Assembly: GCA_900556965.1 (NCBI GenBank)
Contig: USQV01000028.1
Location: forward strand, 1-8,245
Origin: an uncultured Clostridium sp.
Lineage (GTDB): Bacteria; Bacillota_A; Clostridia; Lachnospirales; Lachnospiraceae
Direction of reading: 5' to 3'
DNA: 8,245 nt
A model generated the notes under the pieces. It was not told where the DNA came from. It searched no databases and was given only the letters and a program-made list of their open reading frames with translations. Shown piece after piece: positions 1 through 6,148 of the stretch (positions within the stretch are counted from its first letter, which is position 1; each line of letters opens with the position of its first letter). The translations under genes were made by a program, and so were the position numbers.

Positions 1-308
1 CATCCTGCGCCCGTTCCATGGGACTTGTGCCGTATTATCTGTACCGACAGAAAAACATGGCCGGAAACTTTGAAAACGTCGGTTACGCGGCACCGGATAA
101 GGAATGCATCTACAATATTCTGATCATGGAGGAGCGTCAGACCATCGTGGCCTGCGGCGCAGGAACTACAACGAAGGTGATATTCCCGAAGGAAAACCGT
201 TTAGAGCGTGTGGAAAACGTGAAGGATGTTGAGCAGTATATTTCCAGAATCGATGAAATGATCGAGAGAAAACAAAAAATGCTTGAAAAGCTTGAGGGGC
301 TGTCGTAA
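1..308 (+). CDS. hemZ: HemZ, coproporphyrinogen III dehydrogenase, C-terminal part
   Basis: The reading frame is open from the left edge (first complete codon at 3) to a TAA at 306-308, giving about 101 residues that form the C-terminus of a larger protein whose start lies outside the window. The segment PYYLYRQKNMAGNFENVGYA, followed by YNILIMEE and ACGAGTTTK, is typical of the C-terminal half of HemZ, a HemN-like radical-SAM enzyme annotated as oxygen-independent coproporphyrinogen III dehydrogenase of the haem branch. The radical-SAM cysteine cluster would be upstream and is not seen. Met at 18 is internal, because the similarity continues upstream of it (SCARSMG). A 75-nt gap without a terminator separates it from hisS, so co-transcription is likely. 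The family call rests on recognised motifs, not on a search. Confidence 0.88.
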   Translation, partial: SCARSMGLVPYYLYRQKNMAGNFENVGYAAPDKECIYNILIMEERQTIVACGAGTTTKVIFPKENRLERVENVKDVEQYISRIDEMIERKQKMLEKLEGLS

Positions 309-371
309 ACTTATGGTCGAGCAAAGCGGATCGCGAATATCCACTTGACTCTAAAACGGAAAGAAATAGAA

Positions 372-386
372 AGAGGAAATAAAATG
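372..386 (+). promoter_or_regulatory. Ribosome binding site that sets the hisS start
   Basis: AGAGG at 372-376 lies 7 nt before ATG 384-386. The longer in-frame TTG at 345 would add 13 residues that are not HisRS-like and has no Shine-Dalgarno sequence, so ATG 384 is preferred; it gives the usual MALKKKPVTGMKDILP beginning. Confidence 0.75.
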
Positions 387-1649
387 GCATTAAAGAAAAA
401 GCCGGTTACCGGCATGAAGGATATCCTTCCGGCAGAGATGCAGATCCGTGACTATGTTCTCAGCCAGATTAAGGAAACATATAGAAGCTTTGGCTTTTCC
501 GCAATTGAAACTCCCTGTGTGGAGCACATTGAAAATCTTTTAAGCAAGCAGGGCGGAGACAACGAAAAACTGATCTTTAAGGTGTTAAAGCGCGGAGAGA
601 AGCTGAATCTCGAAACCGCGGAGACAGAGAATGATCTGACAGACAGCGGGCTTCGTTATGATCTGACGCTTCCGCTCTCCAGATATTACTCCAACAATTC
701 GTCTGCTCTTTCCGCCCCCTTTAAGGCGCTTCAGATCGGTAATGTATGGCGTGCTGACCGCCCGCAGAAGGGACGTTTCAGACAGTTCATGCAGTGTGAT
801 ATCGATATCCTCGGAGACGCAACAAATCAGGCAGAGATCGAACTGATCCTTGCCACGACAACGGCACTCTCCAAGATCTGCCCGGATCACAAATTTGAAG
901 TCCGCATCAACGACAGAAAGATTTTAAGAGCAATGGCTGTATACAGCGGTTTCCCGGAGGAAGATATCGATAAGGTATTTATCACTGTGGATAAAATGGA
1001 TAAGATCGGTACAGATGGTGTAAAAGCGGAGCTGGTGGAAAACGGATATTCAGAAGCAATGGCGGACAAATACCTTGAGCTGATGGGACAGGGAACAGCT
1101 GATGCTGCCGGTGTGAGAAAGATGGGCGAGATCTTGTCCGGCATCCTTGAGGATGGTGCGGCAGAGAACCTTGCTCAGATCATGGACACTGTCACAGAGG
1201 TCTCCACAGGAGAGTTTGGCCTGCTTTTCGACCCGACACTGGTACGCGGCATGGGATACTATACAGGAACGATCTTTGAGGTATCTATGGAAGGCTTTGG
1301 CGGTTCCGTAGCCGGAGGCGGAAGATATGATAAGATGATTGGCAAATTTACAGGTATGGATACACCTGCCTGCGGCTTCTCCATCGGTTTTGAAAGAATC
1401 GTTACGATCCTTCTCGATGCCGGCTTTGTCGTACCGAGCGGCAAGGGGAAAGAGGCATGGTTGTTTGAAAAGGGTACAGGCATGGCCCGTCTGGCGTCTA
1501 TCATGAAGGAAGCTATGGCAGCCCGTGCGGAAGGTAAGGAGATCCTTCTGACCCAGATGAATAAAAATAAAAAATTCCAGAAGGATCAGCTTGGAAAAGA
1601 GGGTTATACGGAATTTAAGGAATTCTATAAAGAGGATTTAAAGCACTAA
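384..1649 (+). CDS. hisS: Histidyl-tRNA synthetase (class II), atypical short C-terminus
   Basis: This 421-residue cytoplasmic enzyme charges tRNA-His with histidine using ATP. Visible class II landmarks are the N-terminal GMKDILP (10-16), RYDLTLPLSRYY (91-102), motif 2 with RADRPQKGRFRQF (123-135) and QCDIDILG, the HisA-type motif LVRGMGYYTGTIFEV (286-300) with its conserved Arg, GGGRYD (311-316), and motif 3 GFSIGFERI (331-339). Two points are odd. The usual LDYY of the HisA motif reads MGYY, and only about 70 residues follow motif 3, rich in Lys and Asp/Glu (KNKKFQKDQL, then a Lys-His end), where the usual anticodon-binding domain is about 90-100 residues with a recognisable glycine-rich core. 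It lies between hemZ and aspS; the hisS-aspS order is common in Bacillota. A HisZ paralogue is less likely because the motif 2 and motif 3 residues are present and aspS is adjacent. Confidence 0.9.
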   Translation: MALKKKPVTGMKDILPAEMQIRDYVLSQIKETYRSFGFSAIETPCVEHIENLLSKQGGDNEKLIFKVLKRGEKLNLETAETENDLTDSGLRYDLTLPLSRYYSNNSSALSAPFKALQIGNVWRADRPQKGRFRQFMQCDIDILGDATNQAEIELILATTTALSKICPDHKFEVRINDRKILRAMAVYSGFPEEDIDKVFITVDKMDKIGTDGVKAELVENGYSEAMADKYLELMGQGTADAAGVRKMGEILSGILEDGAAENLAQIMDTVTEVSTGEFGLLFDPTLVRGMGYYTGTIFEVSMEGFGGSVAGGGRYDKMIGKFTGMDTPACGFSIGFERIVTILLDAGFVVPSGKGKEAWLFEKGTGMARLASIMKEAMAARAEGKEILLTQMNKNKKFQKDQLGKEGYTEFKEFYKEDLKH

Positions 1650-1678
1650 GACCGGAAATTATACCACAATAAATTCAG

Positions 1679-1699
1679 TTGGAACGTTTCAAGTTCCGA
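1679..1699 (+). other. Small hairpin between hisS and aspS
   Basis: TTGGAAC (1679-1685) pairs with GTTCCGA (1693-1699), with one G-T wobble and a 7-nt loop, and ends 7 nt before the aspS Shine-Dalgarno sequence. No T-run follows, so it is not an intrinsic terminator; it could affect processing or spacing. The stem is short and could be chance. Confidence 0.3.
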
Positions 1700-1718
1700 T
1701 TGTTTCAGGAGGAAAAAT

Positions 1719-3515
1719 ATGGCAGAATCAATGGCAGGCTTAAAGCGTTCCTGCCGCTGTACGGAAGTTACAGAGGCAAACGTTGGACAGGAATTGACCC
1801 TTATGGGATGGGTTCAGAAAAGCAGAAATAAAGGCGGCATTATCTTTACGGATCTGCGTGACCGTTCCGGCATTATTCAGATCATTTTTGAGGAGAGCGA
1901 CTGCGGAACAGAGAATTTCCAGAAGGCAGAGCGTCTCCGCAGCGAGTTTACCATCGCAGTAACAGGAATCGTGGAGAAGCGTTCCGGAGCTGCAAACCAG
2001 AATTTAAAGACAGGCACCATCGAGATGAGAGCACACTCCTTAAGGATTCTCTCCGAATCCGAGGTTGTGCCGTTCCCCATTGAGGAGAACAGCAAAACAA
2101 AGGAGGAGCTGCGTTTAAAATACAGATATCTTGATCTGCGCCGTCCGGATCTCCAGAAGAATATCATGATCAGAAGCCGTGTGGCAACCATGGTTCGTCA
2201 GTTTTTAGCAGATGAAGGCTTCCTTGAGATCGAGACCCCGACCCTTATTAAAAGTACACCGGAGGGAGCAAGAGACTATCTTGTTCCGAGCCGTGTGCAT
2301 CCAGGAGAATTTTATGCCCTTCCGCAGTCTCCGCAGTTATTAAAGCAGCTTCTGATGTGTTCCGGCATGGATCGTTACTTCCAGCTTGCCAGATGCTACC
2401 GTGATGAGGATCTGCGTGCAGACCGTCAGCCGGAGTTCACCCAGATCGATATGGAATTATCCTTCGTGGACGTTGAAGATGTTCTCGAAGTCAATGAGAG
2501 ACTCTTAAAGAAGCTCTTTAAAGAAATCTGTAATTTTGATGTTCAGACTCCGATCCTTCGCATGACATGGCGTGAAGCTATGGATCGTTTCGGCTCCGAT
2601 AAACCGGATATGCGTTTCGGCATGGAATTAAAGAATGTTTCCGATGTAGTTAAGGACTGTGAATTTGTTGTATTTAAGAGCGCACTGGAAAACGGCGGCT
2701 CTGTCCGCGGTATCAATGCCGAAGGACTGGCAGACATGCCGAGAAAGAAGATCGATGCTCTTGTGGAATATGCAAAGGGCTTCGGAGCGAAGGGACTTGC
2801 ATACCTTGCGATCCATGCAGACGGCTCCTACAAGTGCTCCTTCGGAAAATTCATGCAGCAGGAGGAGTTAGATGCCCTTGTTAAGGCAATGGACGGAAAG
2901 CCGGGTGATCTTCTGTTCTTTGCCGCAGACAAAAACAAAGTTGTATTTGATGTATTAGGAAATCTCCGTCTTGAGCTTGCAAGACAGTTAGACCTTTTAA
3001 AGAAGGATGACTTTAAATTCCTGTGGGTAACCGAATTCCCGCTCTTAGAGTATTCGGAGGAGGAAAATCGTTTCGTTGCAATGCATCATCCGTTTACGAT
3101 GCCGATGGAGGAAGACCTTCCGTTAATCGACACTGATCCGGGTGCAGTCCGTGCAAAGGCCTACGATATCGTTTTAAACGGCACTGAGCTTGGCGGCGGA
3201 TCTGTCCGTATCCATCAGAACGATATTCAGGAAAAGATGTTTGAAGTCCTCGGCTTTACGAAAGAAAGGGCTACAGAGCAGTTTGGCTTCCTTCTCGATG
3301 CCTTCAAATACGGAGTACCGCCGCACGCAGGTCTTGCATACGGCTTAGATCGTGTTGTTATGCTCATGGTAGGCGCAGACAGCATCCGCGACGTGATCGC
3401 TTTCCCGAAGGTAAAGGATGCCTCCTGCCTTATGATGGAAGCTCCGGCGCCGGTAGATCCGAAACAGCTTGAGGATCTCGATATCGCGATCGTTGAGAAG
3501 AAGGAAGAAGAATAG
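1719..3515 (+). CDS. aspS: Aspartyl-tRNA synthetase (bacterial type)
   Basis: This 598-residue protein matches the full bacterial AspRS length (about 590). It attaches Asp to tRNA-Asp in the cytoplasm. Domains in order: an N-terminal OB-fold anticodon-binding domain (about 24-115, with LMGWVQKSRNKGGIIFTDLR around 28-47); the class II catalytic core starting around 140; QSPQ at 203-206; motif 2 with RCYRDEDLRADRQPEFTQID (225-244); the inserted GAD domain of bacterial AspRS (about 300-410); and motif 3 GLAYGLDRVVMLM (538-550). A perfect AGGAGG at 1707-1712 lies 6 nt before ATG 1719 and fixes the start. Residue 38 is Lys, where discriminating enzymes such as those of E. coli and B. subtilis have Leu and some non-discriminating ones His, so whether it also charges tRNA-Asn cannot be judged. 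The TAG stop overlaps the first base of a structured repeat. Confidence 0.96.
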   Translation: MAESMAGLKRSCRCTEVTEANVGQELTLMGWVQKSRNKGGIIFTDLRDRSGIIQIIFEESDCGTENFQKAERLRSEFTIAVTGIVEKRSGAANQNLKTGTIEMRAHSLRILSESEVVPFPIEENSKTKEELRLKYRYLDLRRPDLQKNIMIRSRVATMVRQFLADEGFLEIETPTLIKSTPEGARDYLVPSRVHPGEFYALPQSPQLLKQLLMCSGMDRYFQLARCYRDEDLRADRQPEFTQIDMELSFVDVEDVLEVNERLLKKLFKEICNFDVQTPILRMTWREAMDRFGSDKPDMRFGMELKNVSDVVKDCEFVVFKSALENGGSVRGINAEGLADMPRKKIDALVEYAKGFGAKGLAYLAIHADGSYKCSFGKFMQQEELDALVKAMDGKPGDLLFFAADKNKVVFDVLGNLRLELARQLDLLKKDDFKFLWVTEFPLLEYSEEENRFVAMHHPFTMPMEEDLPLIDTDPGAVRAKAYDIVLNGTELGGGSVRIHQNDIQEKMFEVLGFTKERATEQFGFLLDAFKYGVPPHAGLAYGLDRVVMLMVGADSIRDVIAFPKVKDASCLMMEAPAPVDPKQLEDLDIAIVEKKEEE

Positions 3516-3580
3516 TTCAAGTCGAAGGTCTGTGAGACTTGGCGCGTGATTCCTTGGATAAAATCCAATCCCGTGACCTT
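3515..3580 (+). ncRNA. Structured repeat element, copy 1 (predicted pseudoknot RNA)
   Basis: The box at 3515-3552 recurs at 7770-7807 with 35 of 38 bases identical. It starts on the last base of the aspS stop codon. Predicted pairings: CAAGTC (3518-3523) with GACTTG (3536-3541); the loop segment AAGGTC (3525-3530) with GACCTT (3575-3580), making a pseudoknot; CGC (3543-3545) with GTG (3573-3575), which competes for one base with the pseudoknot; GATT (3548-3551) with AATC (3567-3570); and GGAT (3556-3559) with ATCC (3563-3566) around an AAA loop. The same architecture is found in copy 2 with a different distal stem. It is followed after 26 nt by an intrinsic terminator. It could be a 3' UTR RNA, a cis-regulatory element or a small mobile repeat. 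I do not recognise the family. Confidence 0.5.
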
Positions 3581-3606
3581 TGTGAAATGTTCGTGAACTT
3601 ATAGAA

Positions 3607-3658
3607 ATCCCTGTTATTATCTGTTAAAATATAACCGATAGTAACAGGGATATTTTTT
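3607..3658 (+). terminator. Intrinsic terminator of the hemZ-hisS-aspS transcript
   Basis: ATCCCTGTTATTATC (3607-3621) pairs over 15 bp with GATAGTAACAGGGAT (3637-3651), including one wobble. An inner GTTA/TAAC stem with an AAATA loop caps the hairpin, and a run of six T follows at 3653-3658. It lies 91 nt after aspS and 100 nt before the response regulator gene, so it separates the two transcripts. Confidence 0.85.
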
Positions 3659-3664
3659 CCTAAT

Positions 3665-3730
3665 AACTGCTTCGCAGTTTATCAGAAGGAGTTTGCACAA
3701 AAAATATTAACGTGCCAGTGATGCACACGT
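3665..3730 (+). promoter_or_regulatory. Dyad symmetries upstream of the response regulator
   Basis: Two dyads lie between the terminator and the regulator's ribosome binding site: AACTGC (3665-3670) with GCAGTT (3674-3679) around a TTC loop, and ACGTG (3710-3714) with CACGT (3726-3730). The second is a plausible operator, for instance for autoregulation by the OmpR-type regulator. I could not find a convincing -35/-10 pair with proper spacing, so no promoter is called. Confidence 0.3.
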
Positions 3731-3757
3731 ATTGTTCTATATTTTGGAGGATAAAAA

Positions 3758-4435
3758 ATGGATGGAATAAAAGTATTGATGGTCGACGACGAGGAGAGAA
3801 TGAGAAAGCTCGTCAAAGATTTTTTAACGATCAAGGGATACCGTGTTCTGGAAGCAGGAGACGGAGAAGAAGCGATCGATGTATTTTTCAGGGAAAAGGA
3901 TATCAGCCTTGTGCTCTTGGATGTTATGATGCCTAAAATGGACGGCTGGGAGGTATGCAGAACAATCCGTAAATATTCCAAGGTTCCGATCATTATGTTG
4001 ACAGCCCGGTCAGAAGAACGCGATGAGCTTCTGGGCTTTGAGCTGGGGGTGGATGAATACATTACAAAGCCCTTCAGCCCGAAGATCTTAGTCGCGAGGA
4101 TCGAAGCGATCTTAAGAAGGGGCACCCAGGGGAGCGGCGAGGTATTGAGCGCTGCCGGGATCTGCGTGGATAAGAATGCACATGAGGCCACTGTAGACGG
4201 ACATCCTGTGGATCTGAGCAATAAAGAATTTGAGCTTTTGACTTACTTTATGGAAAATCAGGGGATGGCCCTGTCCAGAGAGAAGATCCTCAATAATGTA
4301 TGGAATTACGATTACTTCGGAGATGCCAGAACGATCGATACCCATGTAAAGAAGCTTAGAAGCAAGCTGGGGCCTAAGGGAGACCTGATCAAGACAATAT
4401 GGGGAATGGGATATAAATTCGAGGTGAATGGATGA
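3758..4435 (+). CDS. OmpR-family two-component response regulator (VanR-like)
   Basis: This is a 225-residue cytoplasmic transcription regulator. The receiver domain (about 1-120) shows the acidic pair D10-D11, the phosphoacceptor D55 (VLLDVMMP), T82 in MLTARSEERDE, and K104 in ITKPF. The C-terminal winged-helix DNA-binding domain (about 130-225) contains DLSNKEFELLTYF, ALSREKILNNVWNYDY, and TIDTHVKKLRSKLG ending in TIWGMGYKFE, the OmpR/PhoB recognition-helix and wing pattern. GGAGG at 3746-3750 lies 7 nt before the ATG. Its TGA stop overlaps the ATG of the sensor kinase, so the two are translationally coupled and form one system. No target gene is adjacent, so the stimulus and regulon cannot be inferred; VanR-like describes the subfamily resemblance only and does not imply vancomycin resistance. 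Confidence 0.93.
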   Translation: MDGIKVLMVDDEERMRKLVKDFLTIKGYRVLEAGDGEEAIDVFFREKDISLVLLDVMMPKMDGWEVCRTIRKYSKVPIIMLTARSEERDELLGFELGVDEYITKPFSPKILVARIEAILRRGTQGSGEVLSAAGICVDKNAHEATVDGHPVDLSNKEFELLTYFMENQGMALSREKILNNVWNYDYFGDARTIDTHVKKLRSKLGPKGDLIKTIWGMGYKFEVNG

Positions 4436-5976
4436 TGAAAACCATGCGTGCACGCCTGACTGTTACATTTGTTTTCCTGATGGTAGCCATGGTGGCCATC
4501 GTCTGGGGAGTGAACCGGTGGTATCTGGAACGATTCTATATCAGTCAGAAGGTAGATACGATAGAAGAAGCTTATGAGGTCATTGATGCCCAGATCCTCA
4601 GCAATAATGAAAATGGGATTTCCTTCGATCAGGCTATGGAATGGGAGCAGGAGGAGGACGGCAGCGTGACGGAGGGCAATCTCCATAAGATCGTCCGCAA
4701 ATTTAACGACACGTCCAATATATCGATCCTGATGATCGATAATGCTTCAAGAAACAGCACGGTCTATTCAACGGCGAAGGATGACCGATTCCTGATGGAT
4801 CGTATGAACCGGTACATTTTCGGAAAAGCGAAAAATCAGGCCGAGGTTGTTGAGAAGCATGACAATTACACTGTCCAGAAATGCTTTGACCCATGGAGAA
4901 ACACGATGTATCTGGAGAGCTGGGGCTTTTTCTCCGACAACAGCACGGTCTTTATCATGAGTATCCCGTATTCTAATGTGTGGGAGAGTGTCGCTCTATC
5001 TAACCGTTTTCTAACGTATGTCGGAATCATTGTGATCCTGTTCGGTCTGGTGGTGGTATCGGTGGTCGCAAGACACATGACAAAATCCATCTATCGCTTG
5101 TCAGATCTGTCGGAAAAGATGTCCGGTCTTGATTTTGATGTAAAATATGAGGCAGAAAAGCGGGATCCGGAGGAGATCCGCGTGCTCGGAAATAGCATGA
5201 ATCTGCTGGCAGACAGATTGAAGGAGGCGATCGGAGAGCTGAAATCAGCCAATAATCAGCTCACAAAGGATATCGAGGAGAAAACAAAGATCGATGAAAT
5301 GCGAAAGGAATTTATTGCAAATGTCTCTCATGAGCTGAAAACCCCGATCGCTTTGATCCAAGGATATGCAGAGGGACTTCAGGAAGGTATGGGAGAGGAA
5401 AAAGAAAGCCGTGATTATTACTGTGATGTTATCGTGGACGAGGCGGACAAGATGAACAAAATGGTAAAGCAGCTTTTGACACTCTCATCTTTGGAAAGCG
5501 GAAATGACAAGCCGGTGATGGACCGTTTTGATCTGACGGAGCTGATCCGCGGAGTGGTAAATGCCTCAAAGATCCTTCTGGAACAGAATCAGATCCAAGT
5601 GGAATTTGATGATCAGAGCCCTGTTTATGTATGGGCTGATGAATTTAAGATCGAGCAGGTCGTTACCAATTACCTGAGCAATGCGATCCATCATATCGGT
5701 AGGGAGAAGAAGATCGTGATCCGGATGCTCCGGGAAAACGGAATCGTCCGGGTATCTGTCTTTAACAGCGGAACTCCGATCCCGGAGGAAGCGATCCCTA
5801 ATCTGTGGACCAAATTCTATAAGGTAGATAAGGCACGGACGCGGGCCTACGGAGGAACCGGGATCGGACTGTCCATCGTGAAAGCGATCATGGACGCACA
5901 TCATCAACAGTACGGTGTGAAAAACTGGGAAAATGGCGTAGAATTCTGGTTCACGCTGGATGGAAGCAAATCATAA
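4432..5976 (+). CDS. Membrane sensor histidine kinase (VanS/WalK-like)
   Basis: This 514-residue kinase is the partner of the preceding regulator. Order: transmembrane segment 1 (about 8-28); an extracytoplasmic sensor region of about 160 residues; transmembrane segment 2 (about 193-213, GIIVILFGLVVVSVVA); a HAMP linker (about 214-265); a coiled coil; a HisKA dimerisation domain with H300 in FIANVSHELKTP; and a HATPase domain with N-box EQVVTNYLSNAIHH (409-422), a G1 motif reading FNSGTPI (444-450), an F-box-like KFYKVDKAR, and G2 GGTGIGL (474-480). The G1 Asp is replaced by Asn445, which is usual in this kinase subfamily and does not imply inactivity. ATG 4432 overlaps the regulator's TGA; ATG 4435 is the next codon, and GAGGTG at 4421-4426 suits either. 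The ligand is unknown. Confidence 0.92.
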   Translation: MMKTMRARLTVTFVFLMVAMVAIVWGVNRWYLERFYISQKVDTIEEAYEVIDAQILSNNENGISFDQAMEWEQEEDGSVTEGNLHKIVRKFNDTSNISILMIDNASRNSTVYSTAKDDRFLMDRMNRYIFGKAKNQAEVVEKHDNYTVQKCFDPWRNTMYLESWGFFSDNSTVFIMSIPYSNVWESVALSNRFLTYVGIIVILFGLVVVSVVARHMTKSIYRLSDLSEKMSGLDFDVKYEAEKRDPEEIRVLGNSMNLLADRLKEAIGELKSANNQLTKDIEEKTKIDEMRKEFIANVSHELKTPIALIQGYAEGLQEGMGEEKESRDYYCDVIVDEADKMNKMVKQLLTLSSLESGNDKPVMDRFDLTELIRGVVNASKILLEQNQIQVEFDDQSPVYVWADEFKIEQVVTNYLSNAIHHIGREKKIVIRMLRENGIVRVSVFNSGTPIPEEAIPNLWTKFYKVDKARTRAYGGTGIGLSIVKAIMDAHHQQYGVKNWENGVEFWFTLDGSKS

Positions 5977-5978
5977 AA

Positions 5979-5996
5979 GTGGGATGATAATCCCAC
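5979..5996 (+). other. Perfect hairpin directly after the kinase gene
   Basis: GTGGGAT (5979-5985) and ATCCCAC (5990-5996) form a 7-bp perfect stem around a GATA loop, starting 3 nt after the stop codon. No T-run follows on either strand, so it is not a complete intrinsic terminator; it may stabilise the transcript 3' end upstream of the real terminator at 6027-6082. Confidence 0.5.
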
Positions 5997-6026
5997 GATA
6001 TGCGAATATTGAGTTGGAATATATAG

Positions 6027-6082
6027 AAAGGATGCCTACCACCGGGTCTGCTGCTGCGCGACCGGAGACGGGCATCCTTTTT
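6027..6082. terminator. Bidirectional intrinsic terminator between the convergent kinase and flotillin genes
   Basis: AAAGGATGCC (6027-6036) and GGCATCCTTT (6071-6080) form a perfect 10-bp stem. On the + strand it is followed by T residues to 6082, and on the - strand by a T-rich stretch (TTTCTATATATT). The 34-nt loop is itself structured: CCGGGTC (6042-6048) can pair with GACCGG (6060-6065) with one bulged G. It lies between two converging genes and can stop transcription from both sides. Confidence 0.82.
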
Positions 6083-6093
6083 AATGGAATTTC

Positions 6094-6120
6094 CTGAGAT
6101 GAATCGCAAATTCACCTCAG
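6094..6120 (-). other. Hairpin in the flotillin 3' untranslated region
   Basis: CTGAG-A-TGAAT (6094-6104) faces ATTCA-C-CTCAG (6110-6120) around a 5-nt loop. On the + strand the central pair is an A-C mismatch. On the - strand it becomes a G-U wobble, giving a continuous 11-bp helix, so the structure fits best in the flotillin transcript, about 30 nt after its stop codon. No T-run follows immediately; the bidirectional terminator lies just beyond. Confidence 0.45.
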
Positions 6121-6148
6121 TGGAAGTGGTGGGCTCACAAAGCTCGAC

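Noticed and set aside
309..383. Possible promoter (TTGACT at 345-350) or T-box leader for hisS
   Set aside because: No -10 element at proper spacing, and 75 nt is too short for a T-box leader; no T-box consensus or terminator is visible. Co-transcription with hemZ is simpler.
3682..4221. A 179-codon open frame on the - strand opposite the response regulator
   Set aside because: It lies antisense to a clear OmpR-family gene, its composition is Ser/Leu-rich as expected from antisense reading, and it has no recognisable domain.
5761..5790. Asn445 in the G1 box of the sensor kinase as a sign of an inactive ATPase
   Set aside because: Asn at this place (FNSG, NTG) is frequent in VanS-like kinases; the N-box, G2 motif and phosphoacceptor His are intact.
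6116..6127. CTCAGTGGAAGT resembles CTCAGTGGGAGT at 7868-7879
   Set aside because: A 12-bp match with one mismatch is expected many times by chance in a window of this size, and the relation to neighbouring elements is not the same.
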